The notes beneath the pieces are model-generated. The model worked only from the letters and a program-made list of their open reading frames with translations, had not been told where the DNA came from and searched no databases. The translations under genes and the position numbers were made by a program. From NCBI RefSeq assembly GCF_016458305.1, contig NZ_JAEMHL010000012.1, forward strand, positions 1-64,000: 64,000 nucleotides of DNA, given 5' to 3'. The stretch is from Geomonas anaerohicana. GTDB taxonomy: Bacteria; Desulfobacterota; Desulfuromonadia; Geobacterales; Geobacteraceae. Shown here piece after piece: positions 1 to 6,627 of this stretch. Position 1 is the first letter of the stretch. The number at the start of each line of letters is the position of its first letter.

Positions 1-13
1 CTCTCCAGTTTAA
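1..13 (-). rRNA. 16S rRNA gene, extreme 5' end (partial)
   Basis: Read on the minus strand, the left edge of the window ends in AACTGGAGAG, the sequence that directly precedes TTTGATCCTGGCTCAG at the start of bacterial 16S rRNA. The rest of the gene lies outside the window. The boxA and strong promoter just upstream (right) support an rRNA operon transcribed leftward. The exact mature 5' end cannot be fixed from these few bases. Confidence 0.75.
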
Positions 14-96
14 AATGAAACCGGAAAATCCGATTCTAGTTTGAAACAACTGACTTGTTACATTTTGAAACTCGCAAATGCTGTTTCGTCTACTAT

Positions 97-112
97 TTAG
101 TTTTCAAAGACC
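97..112 (-). promoter_or_regulatory. rrn leader boxA-like antitermination site
   Basis: The minus strand reads GGTCTTTGAAAACTAA here. It matches the boxA element (TCTTTGAAAA core) found in rRNA leaders and 16S-23S spacers, which loads the NusB/NusE antitermination complex. It lies about 30 bases downstream of the promoter and about 85 bases before the 16S start, the expected place. Confidence 0.65.
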
Positions 113-138
113 AAGCCGCCGTTTGCGACAGACTCAGC

Positions 139-200
139 ACCCTACCTGAACCGTTGCCGCCTGTCAAGATTTTCTTTCAAAAATTTTTCGAGGCATTTTG
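139..200 (-). promoter_or_regulatory. rRNA operon promoter with AT-rich upstream element
   Basis: On the minus strand a perfect -35 TTGACA (162-167) is followed by exactly 17 bases and a -10 TAGGGT (139-144). Upstream of the -35 (168-195) is a run of A and T tracts resembling a UP element bound by the RNA polymerase alpha subunit. This is the architecture of a strong stable-RNA promoter, and it points at the 16S 5' end at the left edge. Confidence 0.7.
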
Positions 201-567
201 CAGTGGCCTGATCCAGTGATCGTGCCCGAAGGACTGTCATAGCACCTCAAGGTGCTACTGTGGCCCTTCTTCCTGCCGGCTCATCTATTCGGTTGCAAAG
301 AACGTCGTTGCTGCGGAGTCCAGCTTTATAGCAAAGCACATCCCGAGCGTCAAACAATTAATGAATAAATTTCTCTAACCTTGCCGAACTCCACACAACT
401 ACTAACGGAAAATCTGAAAGCAGTAGCAGCCTGCCAGAGAAGAGTCAAAAGGAGACGACACACCATTCAGTTTGGATGAGGGAGCGATGCGGGAAGTATC
501 AAGTTGTCACAGGTGGATGGGGAGACTGGATCAAAGGATAGCCGCCGGATGTGGCATTGTCAAACTT
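201..567. other. intergenic region upstream of rrn promoter, no gene recognised
   Basis: No convincing coding region or known RNA was seen. It contains one small hairpin, TAGCACC-TCAA-GGTGCTA (240-257), flanked by a weaker outer pairing (GAAGG / CCTTC). Its position just upstream of the rrn promoter could suit a regulatory site, but there is no direct evidence of function. Confidence 0.4.
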
Positions 568-568
568 A

Positions 569-635
569 AAAAAGCGTAACCTCAAGCGCCAGCGTCGAAA
601 AGTGAAACGGGCCGGCTATTGCGGTTACGCTTTTT
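569..635 (-). terminator. long-loop hairpin terminator downstream of the XRE-cupin gene
   Basis: Perfect 13-bp arms AAAAAGCGTAACC (569-581) and GGTTACGCTTTTT (623-635) enclose a 41-base loop. On the minus strand the right-hand arm ends in a T-run, placed about 30 bases after the regulator's stop codon, so it can end that transcript. The A/T-tailed stem is symmetrical and could work in both directions. The loop is unusually large for a simple terminator. Confidence 0.6.
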
Positions 636-663
636 CTTTGTCCCAAAAGGGACAGCCCAGTAC

Positions 664-1230
664 CTAGCTCTTGGTATAAAGAACGGCTACCGCGCGGGCC
701 CGAATCTCACCGACCGAGACATAGCCGTGCGGCTCGGAAGATTCATAGTAAATGCTGTCCCCCGGGTAGAGTCGCATGACTTCGTCGGCGTAGTGGAATT
801 CCAGCTCGCCATCGAGCAGGTAGAGGAACTCGACCCCTTCATGACTATAGAATAGACTGGTATCCCATTCGCGCTGCTCGAACTCGATCAGGAAGGGCTC
901 CACCTTCTTCTGGCGCATGCCCGGCGCGAGGGGCTTATACATATACCCTTGCTGCACGGCGTCCTTGCCGGGGCGGCGCTGGCTGCCCAGCGGAGACTGA
1001 TCACCGCGGGTCAGCATGAACTTCTGCCGGTCGCCCGCCTCTTCGAAGAAGTAATGGATGCCGACCTTGAGCCCCTTGGCGATCTTCAGCAGCGTGGCAA
1101 TGGGAGGGGTGACCTGGTCGTTCTCGATCTGCGACAGGAGCGGCTTGGACAGTCCGGTCATGTCAGCCAGGGCCTGGAGGGTGAGCCGTTGTTCCTGGCG
1201 CAGTCCACGCACCTTCTCACCCAGCTTCAT
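664..1230 (-). CDS. XRE-family transcriptional regulator with C-terminal cupin domain
   Basis: A 188-residue DNA-binding regulator. The N-terminal 65 residues form an XRE helix-turn-helix (LTLQALADMTGLSKPLLSQI). The C-terminal 90 residues form a cupin_2 barrel (SHEGVEFLYLLDGELEFHY, then LYPGDSIYYESSEPHG) that would bind a small ligand or metal. An in-frame ATG exists 54 bases upstream (1284), but it overlaps a TATATA -10 box, so transcripts from that promoter cannot contain it. The ATG at 1230 follows AGGA with 8 bases spacing and begins the typical MKLGEKVRGLR family start. It is divergent from the Deg protease gene and may regulate itself or that gene (inference). The ligand is unknown. Confidence 0.85.
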   Translation of the reverse strand: MKLGEKVRGLRQEQRLTLQALADMTGLSKPLLSQIENDQVTPPIATLLKIAKGLKVGIHYFFEEAGDRQKFMLTRGDQSPLGSQRRPGKDAVQQGYMYKPLAPGMRQKKVEPFLIEFEQREWDTSLFYSHEGVEFLYLLDGELEFHYADEVMRLYPGDSIYYESSEPHGYVSVGEIRARAVAVLYTKS

Positions 1231-1283
1231 CTCTCTTATTTCCTGCTTGATCTTCTCTTGCACGCGGCACCCCCGTTTCTGCA

Positions 1284-1312
1284 TATATATTCAAATACCC
1301 ATCAGCCGTCAA
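1284..1312 (-). promoter_or_regulatory. promoter of the XRE-cupin regulator
   Basis: Minus-strand -35 TTGACG (1307-1312), 17-base spacer, -10 TATATA (1284-1289). The -10 covers the upstream candidate start codon, which is why the downstream ATG at 1230 was chosen. Confidence 0.6.
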
Positions 1313-1359
1313 GGGGTATTTACATAACAGTGACAGAGTTGCTGAATCTGCCGAAGGGG

Positions 1360-1388
1360 TTGACATCAATCCGGTTTTTGGCTACGCT
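1360..1388 (+). promoter_or_regulatory. promoter of the Deg protease gene
   Basis: -35 TTGACA (1360-1365), 17-base spacer, -10 TACGCT (1383-1388), about 40 bases before the start codon. It is back to back with the regulator promoter at 1284-1312. Confidence 0.55.
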
Positions 1389-1428
1389 TTTTCCTTCCTT
1401 CTAAGCCTTTCATTTAAAGGAGCGACAA

Positions 1429-2862
1429 ATGAAAAGCGTCCGACTGCTCGTTGTCTTCCTGATCCTTTCCACAATACTTTCTGCCTGCAAAAAGAAAGAA
1501 GGCGCTCTTCTCTATGAATCGGACCGTAAAGAATCTGTACCAGCTCCGGTCCAGGAAGTCCCCAAAGACATATTGAACACCCAGCAAGCCTTCACAAGCC
1601 TGGTGAAGAAGGTCACTCCTTCAGTAGTGAACATATCCACCATCGGCAAGAAGAAACTGGTCCGTCCGTTCTTCGAGGGCTCGCCCTTCTTCGAAGACTT
1701 CTTCGGGGACATGGGGCGCCCGCAGTACCGCAGGGAGAGCAGCCTCGGCTCCGGCTTCATCCTGAACAAGGAAGGGTATATCGTCACCAACGACCACGTG
1801 GTCAGGGACGCGGAGACGATCCAGGTGAAGCTTTCCAACGAAAGCGTCTACACCGGCAAGGTGATCGGCTCCGACCCCAAGACGGACATCGCCGTGATCA
1901 AGATCAGCGCCAAGGAGCCGCTACCGGCGGCGGTCCTTGGTGATTCCAGCAAGCTGCAGGTGGGACAGTGGGCGGTGGCCATCGGCAACCCCTTCGGTCT
2001 GGACCGCACCGTCACCGTCGGCGTCGTCTCCGCGACCGGCAGGTCCAACATGGGCATCGAGACCTACGAGGACTTCATCCAGACCGACGCGTCCATCAAC
2101 CCCGGCAACTCCGGCGGTCCTCTGCTCAACATCTACGGCGAGGTGATCGGCATCAACACCGCCATCGTCGCCGCCGGACAGGGGATCGGTTTTGCCATCC
2201 CGGTCAATATGGCCAAGCAGGTGGTCACCCAATTGATTACCAAGGGGAACGTAAGCCGCGGCTGGCTCGGCGTCTCGATCCAGTCGGTGACCGAGGAGAT
2301 GGCAAAATCGTTCGGCCTCCCCAAGACGGGCGGCGCCCTGGTCAACGACGTGGTCCCCGGCGGTCCGGCCGCCAAGGCCGGCATCATGCAGGGGGACATC
2401 ATCACCGGCTTCAACGGCGAGAGCGTGAAGGACGTGCGACAACTGCAGCGCCTGGTCGGCGAGACCCCCATCGGCAAGAAGGTCGACATCACCCTGTACC
2501 GTGACGGCAAAGAGGTCAAGGCGTCGGTCACCACCGCCCCGGCAGACAGCGCCCCCGCACAGTCACAGATGCAGCGGCCGGAGCGCGAAGCAGGGATGCT
2601 CGGCCTTTCCGTCGAGGAAGTCGGCCCGGAAATGCGCCGGCGCGGCATCACCGGCGTCGTGGTCAGCGACCTCGAGCCGGGTGGCATCGCGGAGGAGAGC
2701 GGCATCCAGCGCGGCGACGTCATCGTGTCGGTGAACCAGAGGAAGGTGCGTAACCTCGCGGAGTACCAAAAGGCGATGAAGGACGCCAACAACCGGGGGG
2801 CGGTGGCACTCCTGGTGCGACGCGGAAACGCCAACATCTATTTCGCCTTAAAATTAAGATAG
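1429..2862 (+). CDS. degP: Deg/HtrA-family periplasmic serine protease, lipoprotein type
   Basis: A 477-residue Do-family protease that degrades or refolds damaged envelope proteins. The start follows AAAGGAG. The N-terminus is a lipoprotein signal ending in LSAC (Cys20), so the enzyme is probably membrane-anchored rather than soluble. The trypsin-like domain carries His123 (TNDHVV), Asp153 (KTDIAVIKI) and Ser228 (NPGNSGGP). Two PDZ domains follow (about 262-350 and 390-470, the latter with GIQRGDVIVSVN). Length and domain order match DegP/DegQ. It has its own promoter and lies divergent to the XRE-cupin regulator. DegQ or MucD are equally valid family names. Confidence 0.93.
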   Translation: MKSVRLLVVFLILSTILSACKKKEGALLYESDRKESVPAPVQEVPKDILNTQQAFTSLVKKVTPSVVNISTIGKKKLVRPFFEGSPFFEDFFGDMGRPQYRRESSLGSGFILNKEGYIVTNDHVVRDAETIQVKLSNESVYTGKVIGSDPKTDIAVIKISAKEPLPAAVLGDSSKLQVGQWAVAIGNPFGLDRTVTVGVVSATGRSNMGIETYEDFIQTDASINPGNSGGPLLNIYGEVIGINTAIVAAGQGIGFAIPVNMAKQVVTQLITKGNVSRGWLGVSIQSVTEEMAKSFGLPKTGGALVNDVVPGGPAAKAGIMQGDIITGFNGESVKDVRQLQRLVGETPIGKKVDITLYRDGKEVKASVTTAPADSAPAQSQMQRPEREAGMLGLSVEEVGPEMRRRGITGVVVSDLEPGGIAEESGIQRGDVIVSVNQRKVRNLAEYQKAMKDANNRGAVALLVRRGNANIYFALKLR

Positions 2863-2921
2863 AATCTTGAGGCAAAACTGCGTATAGTGTGCCCTGATAT
2901 TTGACCGCCAGGGAGATTTCG

Positions 2922-3185
2922 ATGAGTCTCATAGAAAACCAGGATCAGGCTAGACGGCTGGCCAGGGCCATCGTATCGGACGTAGCCCTTTACAACCGCG
3001 AGAAGGTCGAGCAGGGGATCAAGGAAGACAACATCTTCGAACTGCTCAACGAGCAACTGGCAGAAGGACGGGAGCATTTCCAGTCCCGGGTCAGCAAAGA
3101 GCTGGCGGAATCAAACATCTTCGACATCGCCGTGGTCGATGTACTGATCAAGCGGGCGGGGAAGATAGAATCCAATATCTGGTAG
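2922..3185 (+). CDS. conserved small hypothetical protein
   Basis: An 87-residue soluble protein beginning MSLIENQDQARRLARAI. The ATG at 2922 follows AGGGAG and is preferred over a TTG 21 bases upstream. It is charged and largely helical in appearance, with no signal peptide, membrane segment or motif I recognise. It sits 59 bases after the protease gene and is followed by a strong terminator, so the two may share a transcript. Function is unknown. Confidence 0.75.
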   Translation: MSLIENQDQARRLARAIVSDVALYNREKVEQGIKEDNIFELLNEQLAEGREHFQSRVSKELAESNIFDIAVVDVLIKRAGKIESNIW

Positions 3186-3214
3186 GCAGTACAACTTCAA
3201 CACTGACAGGTCCC

Positions 3215-3252
3215 GGGCGCGCTTCCATTCAGAAACGCGCCCGCGCTTTTTT
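3215..3252 (+). terminator. rho-independent terminator
   Basis: Stem GGGCGCG (3215-3221) / CGCGCCC (3236-3242) with a 14-base loop, followed by a short GC stretch and a T6 run at 3247-3252. It closes the protease and small-protein unit. Confidence 0.7.
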
Positions 3253-3287
3253 ACGGGAGTCATTCTCCCAGGAGAAACTAAACGAAG

Positions 3288-4247
3288 ATGGAACCGATTG
3301 AACTCACCTTCCCCTGCGACGCTGATCCCGAACGACTGGACAGCTTCATCGCCCGCAGCGTCCCCGAAATCACCCGCTCCGCCGCGCTGAGGCTCATCGA
3401 GACCGGACAGGCCACGGTGAACGGCCAGCCGCAAAAGCCCTCCCTCAAGCTAAAGGGTGGCGAAGCGGTGACGGTAACCATCCCGCCGCCGGCGCCGGCC
3501 CAACCGCAACCGGAGGAGATCCCGCTCGAGATCCTGTACGAAGACAGCGACGTGGTGGTGGTCAACAAGGGAGCGGGCATGGTGGTACACCCCGGGGCGG
3601 GCAACGCCGAGGGAACCCTGGTGAACGCGCTCCTCGCCCACTGCAAGGATCTGTCCGGCATCGGCGGGGAATTGCGGCCGGGCATCGTGCACCGCATCGA
3701 CAAGGACACCTCGGGAACCCTGGTGATCGCCAAGAGCGACCGTGCCCACAACGGGCTTGCCGAGCAGTTCAAGGTGCACTCCATCAAGCGGATCTACCTC
3801 GCGCTGGTGTACGGCAGCCCCAAGGAGGACCGGGGACGCATCGAGTCCGTGATCGGGCGCCATCCGGTGGAGCGCAAGAAAATGTCGGGCAAGGCGCGGC
3901 ACGGCAAGAACGCCATCACCCACTGGCGCGTCGAGGCACGCTACCCGGGCATCTCCCTGGTGCGCCTGAAGCTTGAGACGGGGCGCACGCACCAGATCAG
4001 GGTGCACCTCTCCGAGGCGGGACACCCGCTTTTGGCGGATGAGGTCTACGGCGGCGGCAGCCGGCTGGCCCAGTTGAAGGACCCGGTCCTCAAGCAGATG
4101 ATCAAGACCATGGGGCGCCAGGCGCTGCACGCCAAGACCCTCGGCTTCCTGCACCCGGTCAGCGGCGAGTACCTGGAGTTCGACACGGAACTGCCCGCCG
4201 ACATGGCCGGCATCATCGCCTACCTGGAAGAGAAAAACAGGGGCTAG
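3288..4247 (+). CDS. rluD: RluD-type large-subunit rRNA pseudouridine synthase
   Basis: A 319-residue enzyme that isomerises uridine to pseudouridine in 23S rRNA. An N-terminal S4 RNA-binding domain (about 12-75) precedes the RluA/RluD catalytic domain. The catalytic aspartate is Asp138 in HRIDKDTSGTLVIAK. RLKLETGRTHQIRVH further on is the second family signature. The start follows AGGAG. The last codons (AGG GGC TAG) lie inside a heptamer repeat array at 4240-4267. pgeF follows 90 bases later; the two are neighbours in many bacteria. Assignment among RluA/C/D paralogues rests on the S4 domain and overall similarity. Confidence 0.9.
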   Translation: MEPIELTFPCDADPERLDSFIARSVPEITRSAALRLIETGQATVNGQPQKPSLKLKGGEAVTVTIPPPAPAQPQPEEIPLEILYEDSDVVVVNKGAGMVVHPGAGNAEGTLVNALLAHCKDLSGIGGELRPGIVHRIDKDTSGTLVIAKSDRAHNGLAEQFKVHSIKRIYLALVYGSPKEDRGRIESVIGRHPVERKKMSGKARHGKNAITHWRVEARYPGISLVRLKLETGRTHQIRVHLSEAGHPLLADEVYGGGSRLAQLKDPVLKQMIKTMGRQALHAKTLGFLHPVSGEYLEFDTELPADMAGIIAYLEEKNRG

Positions 4248-4271
4248 GGGCCGGGGACTAGGGGCTGGCAA
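4240..4271 (+). repeat. heptamer array (GGGGCTA family) overlapping the rluD stop codon
   Basis: Four consecutive 7-base units: GGGGCTA, GGGGCCG, GGGACTA, GGGGCTG (4240-4267), then CAAAACC. The rluD stop TAG (4245-4247) lies in the first unit. Same family as 39799-39826 and 40203-40223. Confidence 0.8.
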
Positions 4272-4337
4272 AACCAGTCTTCTCCTCCCCCGCTCGCTTA
4301 GGCTTGGTCCTTATACAAATAACAAGAGGTGTCATAC

Positions 4338-5135
4338 ATGGAAATGCAGAAAGCAGGAAAAATCCAGTACCTGAAGCCGCGGCTCGCCGCCGGCGCCGTT
4401 GCCGGCTTCACCACGCGCCACGAAGGGGTATCGCGCCCCCCGTACAACTCGCTGAACCTGGGGAGCAACACCCTGGACTCCTCGCACAACGTCGAGGGGA
4501 ACCGCAGCCTGCTCGCCCGCAGCCTGGGCGCGACCTTGGACCGCTTCCTTACCGTGAGCCAGGTGCACGGCACCGACCTCCTGGTGATCGACGCGCCCAA
4601 CCCGGAACTGTCCCATTTCCTGAAACTCGAGTGCGACGGCATCGTCACCAACCAGCCCGGCATCATGATCGCCGTCTGCGTCGCCGACTGCGTTCCCGTC
4701 CTCTTGCACGATCCGGTGCAGAAGGTGGTGGCCGCGCTGCATGCCGGCTGGCAGGGGACCGCGGGCAACATCGCAGCCAAAGGGGTGGAGGCACTGGTGA
4801 ACCTGTTCGGCTGCGCCAAGAAGGACATCCGTGCCGCCATCGGCCCCCACATCGGCGCCTGCTGCTACGAGGTGGACGCCCCGGTGCGTGACGCCTTCAA
4901 ACAGGCGGGCATGGCCTGGGACCTCTGCGCCACCGCGCAGGGCGAAGGGAAATGGATGCTCGACCTGGGCAAGGCCAACCGCCAGCTGCTTCTGGACGCC
5001 GGCCTTGCCGCCGACCAGGTCCAGGTCAGCGAGCACTGCGTCAGTTGCAACCAGGAACTCTTCTTCTCCTACCGCCGTGACGAAGGTGACACCGGCAGGC
5101 AGGTGGGCTTCATCATGCTGGAAGGCGAGCAATAA
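4338..5135 (+). CDS. pgeF: PgeF/YfiH-family multicopper-oxidase-fold purine nucleoside phosphorylase
   Basis: A 265-residue protein of the YfiH/DUF152 family. Members have been reported as purine nucleoside phosphorylases/adenosine deaminases, and earlier as laccase-like oxidases or peptidoglycan-editing factors. The conserved metal site is visible as His77 (QVHG), Cys118 (VADC) and His135 (HAGWQG). The ATG at 4338 has AAGAGG 8 bases upstream; a GTG 9 bases earlier would overlap that ribosome site and is rejected. It follows rluD. Confidence 0.88.
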   Translation: MEMQKAGKIQYLKPRLAAGAVAGFTTRHEGVSRPPYNSLNLGSNTLDSSHNVEGNRSLLARSLGATLDRFLTVSQVHGTDLLVIDAPNPELSHFLKLECDGIVTNQPGIMIAVCVADCVPVLLHDPVQKVVAALHAGWQGTAGNIAAKGVEALVNLFGCAKKDIRAAIGPHIGACCYEVDAPVRDAFKQAGMAWDLCATAQGEGKWMLDLGKANRQLLLDAGLAADQVQVSEHCVSCNQELFFSYRRDEGDTGRQVGFIMLEGEQ

Positions 5136-5208
5136 GCTGTAGCGCTCCGGCTAAGCTTCTGATATAAGACGGCGGAGAGTTAGAATCCTTTACAGGAGGC
5201 GTCATCAG

Positions 5209-6252
5209 ATGAGGATCTTGTTCAGATTTGCCCTGCTCATGGTGGTCACCGGCGCGCTGTTCGGCTGCGCCCACAACTACTACAACATCCCCCAGGAAAC
5301 CCTGGAGAAGAAGGTACGCACCATCGGCGTGGCTCCGTTTTTCACCGACGCCGATAGCGACATCAAGCACCCGGAGAAGGCTGCCATCCTCTCCATCGTG
5401 CGCGGCTACAACCTCAGGAACGAAAAGGAACTGGTGGCGAGGATCAGGAACACCGGCATCTTTTACGCTGTGCGCCCGGTAACCGCTGATCCTGACCGGC
5501 TCTTCAGCAGCCTGGTCTGGAATCGCGAGAAACGCGATGACGCCCGCATCGTCTACAACAAGTACTTCTTCAAGAAGGACGACCTGAAACAGCTCATGAC
5601 CGAAAACGGCCTCGATGCGGTCCTCTTCGTGACGGTGGGCGGCCTGACCCAGCCGGGCAAGGTCTATTCCAGCAACTTCCTTTCCTACCTGGAAACCGAC
5701 TACAACTACCTCGCCATGTCCGCGGTGATGCTGGACCGCGAGGGGAACACCATCTGGGAGTACCCGAACTTCCGCCGCGACAAGCCGTCGTACCCGATGT
5801 TCTTCTCGCTGCAGTACCCCGACTTCGACGAGGCGGCGGCGAACCTGACCGAGAAGGTCGACGTGAAGTTCAAGACGGTGGCGGGGGTCAACGCCGCCTT
5901 CGCCAAGAGCGAACCGTCCACGGTCGCCAACGGTCCCGAGGTTTCCACCCTTTACGTGAAGCAGTTCGACGAGATGCTCGCGCTGATGAAGACCTACAAG
6001 CCGCTCTTCGCCAAGGAGAAGGAAAAGGAGGCGCAGCCGGCCCCGGCGAGCGCCCCGGTCTACTACACACCGCCTGCGGCACCGGCGACCCCGGCGGCAC
6101 CTGCACCGGCGGCACCAGCCCCGGCAACTCCCCAGGCCGTGGCACCGGCGGCTCCGGCTCCCCAGCCCGCCGCGGCAGCGGCAGCGGCACCGGCGGGTCC
6201 GGCCCCGATCACCTCGGTGGACATCGTACCGGAACAGCCGGCGGCGAAGTAG
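5209..6252 (+). CDS. putative lipoprotein with proline/alanine-rich C-terminal tail
   Basis: A 347-residue protein with a clear lipoprotein signal (LFGC, Cys20). Residues 20-255 form a compact alpha/beta-looking region with phrases such as TIGVAPFFTD and AVLFVTVGGL, reminiscent of periplasmic lipoproteins that sit near the outer membrane. Residues from about 270 are a low-complexity Pro/Ala tail, probably disordered, that could cross the peptidoglycan layer. The start follows AGGAGG. It lies 73 bases after pgeF. The specific function is not recognised. Confidence 0.8.
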   Translation: MRILFRFALLMVVTGALFGCAHNYYNIPQETLEKKVRTIGVAPFFTDADSDIKHPEKAAILSIVRGYNLRNEKELVARIRNTGIFYAVRPVTADPDRLFSSLVWNREKRDDARIVYNKYFFKKDDLKQLMTENGLDAVLFVTVGGLTQPGKVYSSNFLSYLETDYNYLAMSAVMLDREGNTIWEYPNFRRDKPSYPMFFSLQYPDFDEAAANLTEKVDVKFKTVAGVNAAFAKSEPSTVANGPEVSTLYVKQFDEMLALMKTYKPLFAKEKEKEAQPAPASAPVYYTPPAAPATPAAPAPAAPAPATPQAVAPAAPAPQPAAAAAAAPAGPAPITSVDIVPEQPAAK

Positions 6253-6264
6253 TGGCGGCAGCTT

Positions 6265-6364
6265 ACCCCACCCCCTAGCCCCCTCCCGCAAGGGGCGGGG
6301 GGATTTGCCTCTCCGACCACAAGCAAATCCCCCTAAATCCCCCTTTGCGAAAGGGGGACTTTTA
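6265..6364. repeat. dispersed hairpin repeat, family A (copy 1)
   Basis: A composite of inverted repeats. Arms GGGGGATTTGC (6298-6308) and GCAAATCCCCC (6323-6333) form the central hairpin. A C-run/G-run hairpin lies on each side, the right one CCCCCTTTGCGAAAGGGGG. Near-identical copies lie at 27100-27190 and 33426-33508. It is non-coding and lies between a gene end and a terminator. Confidence 0.8.
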
Positions 6365-6397
6365 CCAGCGGGAGGTAGTTACTAATCGGTAAAACAA

Positions 6398-6432
6398 AAG
6401 GCGGCGCCGAGATCAGTTCTCGGCGCCGCCTT
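6398..6432. terminator. strong bidirectional terminator between convergent units
   Basis: A 14-bp perfect stem AAGGCGGCGCCGAG (6398-6411) / CTCGGCGCCGCCTT (6419-6432) with a 7-base loop. T-rich sequence lies to the right and A-rich sequence to the left. It separates the rightward lipoprotein gene from the leftward glucan operon. Confidence 0.8.
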
Positions 6433-6459
6433 CTTTATTCAACAGCCGCACGGTTTTAG

Positions 6460-6624
6460 TTACAACTCCTCGAACTCCTCAGGATCCTCCGGAGTCTCCT
6501 CCTCGCCGTCCGCCTCATCCTCGTCGTCGTAATCCTCCTCGACCACGCGCTTTAGAAATTCCTTGTTGCTTTCGATGAGCCTCCGGATCTCACCGGCCAG
6601 TTCGTCGAGATCTTCGTGTTCCAC
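6460..6624 (-). CDS. small acidic protein downstream of glgA
   Basis: A 54-codon reading frame starting GTG and ending TAA. GGAGG inside the last codons of glgA serves as ribosome site. The start lies 3 bases after the glgA stop, so translation is probably coupled. The N-terminal half is helical (EHEDLDELAGEIRRLIESNK). The C-terminal half is an Asp/Glu-rich tail with almost no basic residue. No known domain is recognised. The operon position and strong coding signals suggest a real gene, perhaps a regulator or partner of glycogen synthase (inference only). Confidence 0.7.
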   Translation of the reverse strand: MEHEDLDELAGEIRRLIESNKEFLKRVVEEDYDDEDEADGEEETPEDPEEFEEL

Positions 6625-6627
6625 AGC

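Noticed and set aside
487-579. 30-codon rightward frame beginning ATGCGGGAAG
   Set aside because: It has an AGGGAG-like site but its end overlaps the terminator stem; no recognisable protein and no conservation evidence.
569-635. Cyclic-di-GMP riboswitch
   Set aside because: The paired arms fit a terminator; the conserved core bases of GEMM riboswitches are missing.
5113-6291. Leftward Arg/Gly-rich open frame opposite the lipoprotein gene
   Set aside because: Antisense shadow of the Pro/Ala-rich tail; no ribosome site and biased composition.
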